From positions 1 to 64,000 of the forward strand of contig JAFISE010000018.1 in assembly GCA_022560025.1 (NCBI GenBank): a DNA stretch of 64,000 nucleotides. Direction: 5' to 3'. Source of the stretch: Stagonosporopsis chrysanthemi (taxonomy: Eukaryota > Ascomycota > Dothideomycetes > Pleosporales > Didymellaceae). Under the pieces are notes generated by a model, which was not told where the DNA came from, searched no databases, and saw nothing but the letters and a program-made list of their open reading frames with translations. This document shows, piece by piece, positions 43,386 to 54,223 of this stretch. Made by a program: the position numbers and the translations under genes. Each line of letters opens with the position of its first letter. Position 1 is the stretch's first letter.

Positions 43386-44897
43386 ATGGACTCCAATGAC
43401 CCGAAATCGCAGCTGGTGAAGCAGCTCGCCACGAGCGGCGGCGACAACGCCGGCTCTTTGTATTCACAGTTCACTGACAATCCGTTCTTTACTGCCGTAC
43501 GGTCGATCCTCGTGTTGGCGCGATGACGGAGTGTGCTCACATAGCCACAGGGCTTCGGACTCGCAGCATTAGGGGTCGCAGCGCGAACAGGACAGAAAGG
43601 ACTCCAGTATGGCGCTGCATTCCTGCGCCGACGGATGCTCATCGATCTTGAGATTACTCGCCACGACGATGCCTACCCTTGGCTCCTTCAATGGATGACC
43701 ACATACCACAGAGCGCAATTGAACGGCGCTCAGCGCTCAGCAGGTGCTTCGGCTGCGCCTCGTAGCATGCTCACGAAGGTGCTCAACCGTATCGATCCGC
43801 GCATGCACCACCTTCAGGTGCGGACCTCAGCTCCGCAAGATGGGCCTGCACTGGCTGCGCACTTTTCCTTCGTACCCGGTCCCGGGCGACACTTCATGCG
43901 CTATAAGAATGCCTTCCTGTTGGTCGACCGCCAGCGTACGCGCGATGCCTTCGACATGCGAGATGGTACACCCTTCGAGACGATCAGTCTCACAACTCTG
44001 TACAGCCACCGCAGTGTGTTTGAGGACATATTTGCGGAGGCGCACCAGCTGTATCAGCAATCACAAGAAGGCAAAACCGTCATATACAACTCAATGGGCA
44101 CAAGCTGGCAGCCGTTTGGGCAGCCGAAGCGCAAGCGCCCGTTGGACTCGGTGGTGCTTGAAGAAGGTGTCAAGGAGCGGATCGTGGAAGACATGGAGGC
44201 ATTCATTGCCTCGCGCGCATGGTATCTTGACCGCGGAATCCCATACAGGAGGGGATACCTCCTCTATGGACCTCCTGGTACAGGCAAGAGCTCGTTCATT
44301 CAAGCTGTTGCAGGGCACTTAGACTTCAACATTGCTATTCTCAACGTCAGCGAACGAGGGTTGACGGACGATCGCTTGAACCATCTGTTAACTAATGTGC
44401 CACGACGGACTGTCGTGCTCCTCGAAGACGTGGACGTCGCATTTATGAACCGGAAGACGCCAGGTGCAGACGGGTTCGCTAGTGCATCTGTAACATTCTC
44501 TGGGCTCCTCAACGCTCTGGACGGTGTTGCTAGTGCTGAAGAGCGCATCATTTTCTTGACGACCAACCATGTCGAAAGATTAGATGAGGCTTTGGTGCGA
44601 CCTGGACGCGTCGACATGACTGTCAGGCTCGGCGAGGCTACTGAGCACCAGATCGAACATCTATGGGATCGATTCTACGCCGAGTTCGACGTGAGCGGTG
44701 AAGCGAAACAGAGATTCATGGCCAAAGTCAAGGAGTTGGGATTGGTCGACTCAGTGAGCACTGCAGCGTTGCAGGGTCTGTTCCTGTACAATAAAGACGA
44801 TGTCGAGGGCGCCATCAGTATGGTCTCAGGCCTCACCGCCGGTCACAGCCAACGTGAAGGCCATGTGGGCATCCCTGGTCATGTAGATGTCAAATAA
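43386..44897 (+). CDS. Mitochondrial chaperone BCS1 (AAA ATPase)
   Basis: Exons 43386-43496 and 43551-44897 with a 54-nt intron (GTACGG...CACAG) give 485 aa. Start at ATG 43386 (MDSNDPKSQL) is chosen by family length; in-frame ATGs at 43374 and 43287 are alternatives. A membrane segment at the splice junction (FFTAGFGLAALGVAA) is followed by the BCS1-specific region (VRTSAPQ, HFMRYKNAFLLVDR) and an AAA domain. That domain has Walker A YGPPGTGKSSF (about 276-286), Walker B VVLLEDVD (about 325-332), and sensor/arginine-finger blocks FLTTNHVERLDEALVRPGRV. BCS1 sits in the inner membrane and translocates the folded Rieske Fe-S protein into complex III. The C-terminal lid looks complete. Confidence 0.95.
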
Positions 44898-45384
44898 GCG
44901 GGGCTCGAGGAATGCATGACATCACACCGAATACTATTAATGCGCCTGGGCCCGTCTGCATGATAGTCTAGTGTACGACAATTGTACTTACAAATGTTAG
45001 AGTAGCGTAAGCACGCCGTAGGTCAAATTTTCCTCATCACTGGGCCGAAAGAACAGGGTTGCGCCCACGGACTGGGCAACAATGCGTAATGCAAGTGATG
45101 CGCAGCCGCCCGAACCGCATCTTGCTTGAAGGCCGAGCTACGCGCAGTGCGCCCGCGCCAGCTAGCTATTTCGCGTTAGCACAGTTCGCCCGCATGCGGC
45201 TTTCATTGGCTCATCGTGCTGTGAACGCACAGCAAGGTCACTTCTGTAGTCATATCTAATCAGATCATCGAAAGATGGCGGAGTTATCTGATCTTTTGAT
45301 CCCCCCGAGTTCGCACGAAACCCTTTTCGTGTGATATACCGGCGCAAATAGCCACGCGCCCCTGTGGCCAGTGAACCCACATAT
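44898..45384. other. Intergenic between BCS1 and the OPT transporter
   Basis: Must contain the OPT gene's promoter. No repeat or other feature recognised. Confidence 0.4.
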
Positions 45385-48300
45385 ATGGCTGAGGAAGTGT
45401 CGCACTCGCCTGTCGTTTCTTCGCCTGTTCTTCGTGACACAAGCTGCGACCCGGGCATTTCCTCGCCTGCAGGCAGCAGCTACGAGTTACATGACTTCCG
45501 CCCCCAAAAAGCAAGGAACATAGCCACAACCGCATCTGATGACGAGCGCGATCTCTCTTCACATCGCACAGAGAACTCACCTCCGTCTCCAAAGAGAAGG
45601 ATGTCGCGCGCGCCGCTGCTGGTGCGGTCTTCCCCAGCGCAGGGCACAGGTAAGCTGATGGATCATTCCGCACTCCGTGCTGGAGCGTTGCGTGGATGCT
45701 CGGGAACGTGCGCTTCACAGCGTCCCACCGGGTGTGATATCAAGGATGTATACTGAACGTCCTGCTAGGATCCTATGGAGGTTTACCGATACTCTCGTTG
45801 AGCCCTGATCAATCCGACGAGGATCATGTGACCAGCGCCGACCGCCACGGGAAGAAGAAGGCAAAGAGCAAACTCTCAAATGCAGTTTCGAATACGTCTT
45901 TGAGAAGCAACCGTGGATCAGCACGAAGCTCGCCTATCCTCACGAATTCCTCATCGAGACGGAGATTAAGAGATGAAAGCGGTAGCAGCACGACGCTCCA
46001 TGATGGCCTCGGGGGGCAAGAAGCAACGCAATTCGAAGCCCGTTTTAACTCAAGCGCATTAGACCCATCTATAGCTGCAGTATCGCCTGTGCTCGGAAGC
46101 ACCAAGTCTTCGACGTCCAGCACCAATATCGACATTGACGATGATGAAGACGAACTTGACGATCTGTCTGATGACGACGATCTGCACGACCAGAAAGGCA
46201 ACCCGTCTGACAACTCACCCTACGCACAAGTGCGAGCCTCCGTCGCTGCTACCGACAACCTGACCCTATCTATTGATACACCCCGGATGTGGGTTCTGTC
46301 ACTCATCTTTGCTATTGCCGGTTCTTCAACCAACCTGTTTTTCTCCCTACGATACCCTAGCGTCAGTCTCACTCCTATTATTGCGTTGTTACTTGTTCAT
46401 CCACTTGGCTTGTTCTGGGACCAAGTTCTCAAGCGGCCAGATGATCCTGAAGAAACCTTCGTCGATGGCTGCCGCGCTACCCTCGCTCTGCCACCTAACA
46501 CATCTTGGGCCCGCCGTTTCCGACTCTATCTTGCGAAAGGCCGCTGGAATGAGAAAGAGCACTGCTGCGTTTACGTGAGCAGTAACGTGTCTTTTGGTTT
46601 TGCATTCGCAACCGATGTTAGTATAACACAATATAGCCCAGACCTCGTATGCTAACCACCTTTCAGGTCATCGTCGAGCAAGTGAAATTCTACCATCAAG
46701 ATCTAGGCGTCATGTACCAGGTCCTGCTCATTCTTTCCACCCAAATTCTTGGCTATTCTCTTGCCGGACTTACCAGACGTTACTTGGTGCGACCCAGCGG
46801 CATGATATGGCCAAGCACACTGGTTTCGACTGCTATGTTCACTGCCTTGCATAAGGACGAGAACAAGCCCGCGGACGGATGGACCATCTCGCCTCGGAAG
46901 TTCTTCACTCGTGTCTTTTCTGGCTCAGTCGCCTTTTACTTCCTCCCTGGCCTGCTGTTCCCAGCTCTGAGTTACTTCAGCGTCATCACCTGGTTTGCGC
47001 CTAAGAACGTTGTGATTGCCAACCTTGTAAGTGTTCTGTTGGTCTAGACCCAAACAACTACTGATATTGCTGTAGTTTGGAGTATCATCGGGCTTGGGCT
47101 TGTTCCCTGTAACATTTGATTGGGCGCAGATCGCTTACATTGGATCACCTCTCGTGACACCTTTCTGGGCTGCTCTTAACATCCTCGGTGGACTCGTACT
47201 TGTCATGTGGATTGCAGCTCCTATCATGTGTACGTTTGTAGTTGTTCGAAGTTTGCACAACGTACTGACAAGTAGCAGACTACGCAAACGTAATGTACTC
47301 TTCGTACATGCCAATCCTCTCTGCCGCGGTCTGGGATAACACCGGTGTCCCCTATGACGTGAGCAAGATATTGACGAAAGACTTTCTGTTCGACGAAGAG
47401 GCATACAAGAACTACAGCCGAGTGTTCCTGCCTATCACTTACGTACTCAGTTATGCACTGCAATTTGCAGCCCTTACAGCTCTGCTCTCGCACACTGCCC
47501 TCTGGCACGGCAAGGATATCTGGCGGCAATGGAGTCGTTCGTGGGCTGAAATCCGGAAAGCACCTGCAGCTGACTATGAGCCACTCAACAACCTCCCTGA
47601 AGGCAATGGACGTACTCCATCCCCCAACACCTACCGTCATCGAAACAGCACGACTTCCGAGCCCGACATGGAAGACCTCATGGACGCAGAGGATGTTCAC
47701 AACCGACTTATGCGAAGATACCCTGATGCGCCGATGACGTGGTACTTACTCACCGGTGTCGCCATGGCAGCTGTCGGTATGTACGTTGTCGAATACTATC
47801 CGATCCACCTTCCTTGGTACGGATTGCTACTAGCTCTTGGTATCGGTGCAACCCTCTTCATTCCGATCGGCATCGTGATGGCCATCACCAACCAGCAGAG
47901 CAGTATTTACCTCATTTGCCAGTTGATCTGTGGAGGCGCTTTTCCTGGTCGTCCCGTTGCCAACATGGTATTCACCACGTTTGGCTACATCTCTTCGACG
48001 CAAGGCTTGAAGTTCGCATCTGATTTGAAGCTCGGTCACTACATGAAGATTCCTCCCAGGCTCCTCTTCAGACTCCAGCTCACCGTGACCGTCGTGTCAA
48101 GTCTGACTCAGATCGGTGTTCTGAACTGGATGCTGAACTACATTCCCGGCATCTGCACTACCGAAGCCATTAACGGTTTCAACTGCCCCATTGCGCGAGT
48201 TCACTTCAACGGCAGTATCCTATGGGGTGTGGTAGGACCGAAGCGATTCTTTGGCCCTGGCGCTCTCTACCGACCACTCGTCTGGGCCTTCCTCGTCGGC

Positions 48301-48751
48301 GCCGTCTCTCCAATCATCTTGTGGTACTTTGCGCGCAACAACCGCAAATCTATCCTCCGCAAAGTCAATCTCGCAGTCGTATTCGGTAGCTTAAGTTGGA
48401 TCCCACCTGCCACCGGTCTCAACTTCTCCGTCTGGGCGATCGTGTGCTACATCTTCAACTACGAGATCCGCAACCGCAGGAAGAATTGGTGGAGGAAGTA
48501 CAACATGATGCTGAGTGCTGCCCTGGACTCTGGGCTTGCATTTGGTGTAGTGGTCATCTTCTTCGGTATCGTGTTCCCCGGATGGATGAAGGGTTTCAAG
48601 TGGTGGGGTACCGAGGTGTATAAGCAGGTAGGTCACGATTGTCTCGTCCTCTTGTTTCGTGATACTAACAAAGTCATAGGGCTGCGATTACACAGCATGT
48701 CCGTACCGCGACGTGCCCGAAGGCGGTACCTTTGGGCCAAAGGCTTGGTAA
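45385..48751 (+). CDS. OPT-family oligopeptide transporter
   Basis: Six exons, 45385-45649, 45769-46616, 46667-47026, 47076-47229, 47279-48627 and 48680-48751, give 1015 aa. Introns are 119, 50, 49, 49 and 52 nt and all junctions keep phase. The first 290 residues are cytosolic, Ser-rich, with an acidic run (NIDIDDDEDELDDLSDDDD). About 14 membrane segments follow, starting at MWVLSLIFAIAGSSTNLFFS. OPT signatures include SLRYPSVSLTPIIALLL, the QDLGVMYQVLLILSTQILGY helix, FWAALNILGGLVLVMWI, YMPILSAAVWDNTG and the C-terminal GCDYTACPYRDVPEGGTF. OPT proteins import peptides or glutathione-like compounds, or metal chelates in the YSL branch, by proton symport; this one resembles the fungal Isp4/OPT peptide branch. 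The long N-terminal extension is probably regulatory. Confidence 0.93.
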
Positions 48752-50096
48752 ATGGCAACTGCATTGCGCTGCTTTTCTGCATATGCATGGGCAAGGCGTT
48801 TAGTTGTGATGAGCATCCAACAATGGCGTTCGGTTTTGAACAATGTTTTCATTCCCAGCGAATTTTGATAGACTTCGTCGATGCGGAAAACAAATGCCTG
48901 CCTCACATGGTACGAATTCTCTTCTCAGGACTCTTGACTTCCTGCGTTCAAGTCTCGCCATCCATTGTGCCGTGAACTTACGTTGTGCCGATCTACCTAT
49001 ACAGTATCATATCTTGCGTGCCTTCAACATTCCTCAGCACTAGAGGAACGCTCGCCGTTCCGCATACGCGGATCATGTCTCATTCCCTCGTATCTTGGCC
49101 TGCCGTCACAGGCTATTCGGTTACTAAGAGTCGACAGTCCCCCTGGTCGAAGCTATCTTCAAGCCAGCTTGTGAAGTCTAGGTACCGGTTGTCTCATTGT
49201 GCCCGGTTCTCCCGGATTGTTTGCATACAGCCGTCTTCGTAATCATCAAGTTGCTATTGATTGGATTGACTGGGCATGTTGCGCAGGCTGGAGTAGGTCA
49301 GGCTTGATGGTATTTCCGCAAGGTCATCACGTTGTGACTCGCAGAGGGGCTGGATGATTTTGTATACCTGACATTGCCAGTCTGCACTCTGAACCTCATG
49401 TCTGCCAAAAACGGCGTACACAAGGCGATGCGTGTCGACAATAGTGAGGTGGGCCTTCGACACAATTGCTGTCGTGACTTACGGCACCCGACAGGCTTCG
49501 CACTGACGGGCTCTCCCCAGCTCGGAGCCGGTCACACGTTTCTCCGACGCTCTCAAGTATACAGAGGTTCCAGGTGATAGTTTCCATTCGATAGTGGTGC
49601 GATCCAACGATTACCTGAACATGCTCTATGAAGCCCCTATTTTCTTCCACAATTGCTAACAAACCAATAGGATCGGTTGAAAGGTAGACGGAACTCACCT
49701 TTGCCGGCTGGCTCTTTGACAACGATGAACGACCGTGCTTGATGTAAATATTTCCAGCCGAACTCAAGATTCAGGACGCAAGACAAGATTTGATATTTTC
49801 TCCAGTATCCCTGGATGTAACTCTACGGAGTGATCGCTCGAAGCCGAGCAGATCAAGGCTAGACGCCAAGATGATGATCTTTTGTGACGGTTATGAGAAG
49901 CAGATCACGTGTTGGTAGTCTAGTGTTGCTTCCACATCTTGTAGAGCATCTCTTGCCTCAGCTACATTACAGATACGTCATGAAAATAGACCCGACTGCT
50001 GCTTCGCGGAGAGCAGAACAACACAACAACAACAGAATAGCAGAATACATGAAATTGCATTTCACCGCTACATCTTTGCTGCGACGACCCGGATCT
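48752..50096. other. Mostly non-coding, with a possible minus-strand gene
   Basis: On the minus strand between about 49767 and 49254 there are coding-like segments (SSAGNIYIKHGRSSLSKSQ, then GTGAGT and possible small exons, then VDTHRLVYAVFGRHEVQ). They could not be joined in a consistent frame. The remainder, 48752-49250 and 49800-50096, shows nothing. Confidence 0.3.
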
Positions 50097-50549
50097 TTAT
50101 GTTGTAGAGTGTAGATAGTTCGGCACGATATCCACACCAGAAGTAATACCTACAGGTGCAGATACATTGTCTCTGGGATTTATAGTTTCGAGTTCATCGT
50201 AATCGTAAACGAACTGCCCAAGCATGGGAGACCCTTCTTCTCGATTTTTTATCGCCAGTCTGGGGAGTGCATATAGTCCGTCCATGTCTTCGTACGAAGC
50301 AATATCTTGCGAATTCTCAAGGCAGAGCTCAGCAGCATCACATTGTAAGGTGAGTTTGTAGGAAACTATGGCTTCTTGATCTACATCCTCTTCAACACTT
50401 TAAGTTGATCGAAACAGGTCTATCGGGCTTCCATACACATTCTCTACTGGACCGATCGTCTCCAGATGTAACGTAAACTGCGTCAACAGTTCTCGTTCTA
50501 TGTCTCTGACAGGTTCACTGGAGACATCATTGATCAAGGCGGCAGACAT
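50097..50549 (-). pseudogene. Hypothetical protein frame with one in-frame TAA
   Basis: From an ATG at 50549 the minus strand reads MSAALINDVSSEPVRDIERE, continues through TIGPVENVYGSPIDLFRST, meets TAA at 50402-50400, and then in the same frame continues SVEEDVDQEAIVSYKLTLQC and on to HSTT before TAA at 50099-50097. Both sides look like genuine protein. A CAA-to-TAA change would explain the break and is the type RIP produces. A 75-nt intron (GTTACA...CTTAAAG) could also remove the stop, but its donor is weak. The intact product would be about 150 aa, acidic, family unknown. Confidence 0.45.
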
Positions 50550-50856
50550 CTACAAGACGCATGAAGTCATGGAACAGAGTAAGAATCCATCGGGGAATAA
50601 ACTCGCGGACGAATGATATCTTGAGGACTCGGTCCCACAGCGATCTGTCTACGTAGCTATATGCGTGAAGCAGGCCGCACGTCTACAAGATATTACCCCA
50701 TTGTACCGTTTGAGATAGTTATACAATACGTATCTCCCCACTCTTCCTTGGTCATATCAAAACATTGCCTGTTCGACATCCTGTTCCGTCTTGATGTCCC
50801 GTTGATCTGACCATCAAAAATGCGACTATGATCCCGTTCCAGGCTGATGCGTCAGT
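50550..50856. other. Intergenic, no feature seen
   Basis: Separates the broken frame from the receptor-like gene. Nothing recognised. Confidence 0.35.
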
Positions 50857-51887
50857 CTATCTGGGATACCGCTTATCGGGAAGCTCATAGCATGGATGTA
50901 TGCTCTGTAAATCCGATGGTTCTTCGTACGCCCCATGTACCATGTAATATTTAGGTCCTTCCTGGGCAGTAGTGGTTTTGTGACGCGATACAGTAGGTAA
51001 AGCCGAAATTGTTATAGCATTTTTGCTTCTACTTCTTCGTCGTTTTCTCAGCAGATACCAGATTGCTGCGATGACGATCACACCAAAGACGAAGAATCCA
51101 ATCGCCAATCCGATGATCGCAAGTTTGCCAAGTACACCCGCGTTTGTCGCTGCGACAGATGTTGCAGTCGCTGTAGCTTCTGTTGATGTCGCTTGAGGCG
51201 TGGAAGACCAGCTTTCTGAAGATGTTGAGGAGAACGAGTGGGCTTCCGACGTCGTGGCAATCGGCGATGGCCCAAACGAAGAAGATGACGCTGTTGCCAA
51301 AGATGACAGTGACGGGATCGTGGACATGCTTGGGTGGTTGTCTCGCACAAGGTACCAGCTAATGCTGTAGAAACCCTCCATGTTCCGCTCTGTCAAGTCG
51401 CCGTGACCATTGACAACTCTGAATACGAAAGGCTTTGTGAGATTCGTCTCTTCGGTTTTTAACGTCCTACTGATACCAATTGATCGCCAGATTCGCTGGC
51501 GCATCGTTAGCAAAGTTCCCCAACTTGAGTGTGGAGTGTGACGCTGCACTTACTGGCAAGCTGCACCGATGCTGCTACCTTGCCCTGTTGGTAGTAGTAT
51601 AAGTTTATGTTTTCATATTTTGTAGTCCAAGATATATTGATGCTGGAGCCTTCGAGAAACGTGAGAGGCCATGTTCGGGGAAAGATGATAGAGCCGTTGA
51701 CGGAGTCCTGGGCAGAGGTGAAGACGTGGCCCTCATCTCTTGGAAGTAAATCGTATGTAGCGGATCTCGAGCTGAAGATTGCTGCTTTGGATAGTAGACT
51801 CTCCATAATGCCCACGCTGTCCTGGTGGGAAGGCCTTGATGTCAGGCGGGGCAAGAGGGGGTTTTGCAGGTACACCTTATGTTTCAT
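50857..51887 (-). CDS. Single-pass membrane glycoprotein, probably with a one-base frameshift
   Basis: Exon 1 starts at ATG 51887 and ends at 51554; a 58-nt intron (GTAAGT...GCGCCAG, branch GCTAAC) leads to an exon from 51495 to 50857. The N-terminal domain contains WPLTFLEGSSINISWTTKYE and LYYYQQGKVAASVQLAT, then NLAINWYQ. There the frame hits TAG at 51469-51467 while the next frame continues TLKTEETNLTKPFVFRVVNG. A single extra A in TGG would explain this. The C-terminal part has a Ser/Thr-rich stalk, a membrane helix (LAIIGLAIGFFVFGVIVIAA), a basic stop (RKRRRSRSK) and a cytosolic tail. The layout matches fungal wall-sensing-type membrane proteins. No signal peptide is evident at the chosen start. 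Using a weaker donor (GTGCAG) would avoid the frameshift. Confidence 0.55.
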
Positions 51888-52564
51888 TGCGATACTACAA
51901 GGGCCGGATCCTTCGCTGCGCCGCAGCGGCAGGAAACATTAACGCTATGTATTTGGTTATACCATCAAAGTGGTACAAGTTCATGGCAAGAGTACACGCT
52001 TAGGTAGAACAAGATAAGAGGTGTGCACGGCATTGGTCCTCGATGGCACGACTGCCGTATAGAGCACTCACTGATGCTGTTATCGTCGACCCGAACACGC
52101 AAAAAATCCATCACCGTTAACACGAGCATTTGGTAGGTTTGGTCGAAAGGAAAATAGCAAGCGCGTGATCGTGACCACCTTTTTCGCTTCCACCGGCAGC
52201 CACCAATCATCACCCTGCTTTGCCGCCGTCCCAACACTTTAGCGCCATCACCTTGCGGCACTTCATCCTTCTCACAGAACGGGAATGTTCCTAGCCTCAC
52301 TCTTGCACCAAATAGTTTCAAACGGAGCAGTATGCGGATCTGTGAACATGCTAAGCGCTAGGAAAGCTATCGATGTCAATTGCTCTGCTGTGCCGCAATT
52401 TGCTCATCTAAATATGTGCCACTACCCAGTACCACTGCAGCTGACTCGGGAACAATAAGCTCTTCTTCGGCTTCAAGATCTTGAAGTCTGCATTGCATCG
52501 ATAGGAGATGGCTTCGCCGAACCTCCGAACGACTCTTCTCGCAAGAACCGCACTTGATTTGCAG
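51888..52564. other. Intergenic; may hold the first exon of the GT31-like gene
   Basis: No complete gene. The short frame starting at ATG 52508 cannot be spliced in phase to the downstream exon with confidence. Confidence 0.35.
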
Positions 52565-53943
52565 CATTCCTTGTTTGTTTTTTCTTATTCTATTCATGTC
52601 ACACGTCCCCTTTCAGCGCAAATCCATCGGATCAGCATCCGGACACACCTTACTGTCCCAAGATTGCCATCTCGCAAGATGTACTTGTAGTTCTGCGGAC
52701 AGGCGCAACAGAAGTTCTGGAGAAGCTGCCAGTTCATCTCGAGACCACGTTGCTATGCATACCAAACTATGTCATCTATTCCGATTACGAAGAAGATGTC
52801 CAAGGACATCACATCTATGATGTTTTCGACGAAGTCGACCAAGACCTCAAGGACTTGGTACCGGACTTCGAACTATATCACCAGCTCAAGACAAGGGGAA
52901 GAGACACCCTGATAACGGACAGCACCAACCTCGATGGAAGCGGTCCAACAGGCATGCTAAGTAATTCCGGGTGGAAACTTGACAAATTCAAATTCATGCC
53001 CGTGCTCAACAAAGCTCTCCGCCACAGCCCACATGCAAAATGGTTCGTGTTTATCGAGCTGGATACCTACTTGATGTGGAGCAATCTTTTTGATTATCTC
53101 TCCAAACTCGATTCCGGAAAGCCCTACTACATCGGCAAGCAAATGAACATCGGTGGCGTACTCTTCGCGCACGGCGGCTCCGGCTTCGCGCTCTCCGCAG
53201 CCGCGATACGCAAAGTAACAGCGCATTGGCACGTCAACATGGCTGCATACAACCGCTACACGATCGATCAATGGGCTGGAGACTTGGTGCTTGGCAAAGT
53301 GATGAGCGATGTTCAAATACCGCTGCTATGGGCATTTCCTCATTTCCAGGGCGATCCTGTGTCGACACTTGACCACAACATCGCCAAAGTCGATCGGCGT
53401 CCGTGGTGCTATCTTGCCCTGACATACCATCACATGCACACGGAGGAGATCAGAGCGTTGTGGGGTTTTGAACAAGAATGGCGGCGTGCAAATCCGGAGC
53501 GTGCCCTGCTGCGGCATGCCGATGTGTTTAAAGGCTACGTGCAACCTCGACTGCGCGAAAGGAGAACAGCATGGGATAATTACTCAGTCAATCCTGAGTT
53601 TACAAACTACGTCTTCGACGGAAGGGAAGTACCAAGCTCGTTCAAAGCCTGCAGAATGCTATGTGAGAGTCATTCTGCGTGCTTACAGTTCTCATTCCGC
53701 GCGTCTACGTGCCTGCTCTCGAGTGAGATACGGGTTGGTCGGTTTGGTCGGAAGGCGACATCTCAGTGCGTGGAGTATTCGCTACCCGCTTCGAAATGTG
53801 ACAGAGCGGGTGCAGACGCGGCAGGTGATGGGATAGGGAGCGTAGCTGCAGTGAGTTCTGGATGGATAATGGAAAGAGTAGAAGACTACGTGAGCTCCTT
53901 AGATCAGACATGTAACAATAGCACGGACTGGATCGTCTCATAA
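52565..53943 (+). CDS. GT31-like glycosyltransferase with PAN-like C-terminus (5' exon unresolved)
   Basis: The main exon opens after a TTTGCAG acceptor at 52561-52564 and runs to the stop at 53943; the start codon must be upstream. It begins with a membrane segment (FLVCFFLFYSC) and a short stem. The luminal domain follows (CPKIAISQDVLVVLRTGATE, CIPNYVIYSDYEED). A DxD-like ELD lies in WFVFIELDTYLMW, and GGVLFAHGGSGFALS, AGDLVLGKVM and a FPHFQGDP loop are typical of fungal fringe/GT31-type enzymes. The C-terminal 100 residues (about 53605-53830) have six Cys in a PAN/apple-like pattern (SSFKACRMLCESHSACLQFS, STCLLSSEIRVGRFG, SQCVEYS). A type II Golgi membrane transferase acting on glycan chains is inferred; donor and acceptor are unknown. 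Confidence 0.78.
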
Positions 53944-54223
53944 GACACCAGCGCAGAATTGGAGACATTCCATGACTTAAAATCATTGAGCAAGACCATG
54001 AGATTTTCAACTTTTCTTCTATTACATTCAACATCGCAATCTACAAGACATTACCCCTACACACTCGTCAAGTCACCATCCCTCAATGCCTCGACTTAAA
54101 CATTACGCATTAACAATTACCGTCTTCACACTGTTATTGTATATCAGACCCAACCCATTGACCACCTAGACATATGAGAAATCGCACTTCTAAACACAAG
54201 ATTCTGGTTTGCGAGCAGCCGCT

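Noticed and set aside
48930..48975. Possible tRNA T-arm-like GTTCAAGTCTC sequence
   Set aside because: No acceptor stem, D-arm or anticodon arm could be folded around it. No tRNA gene was found in the window.
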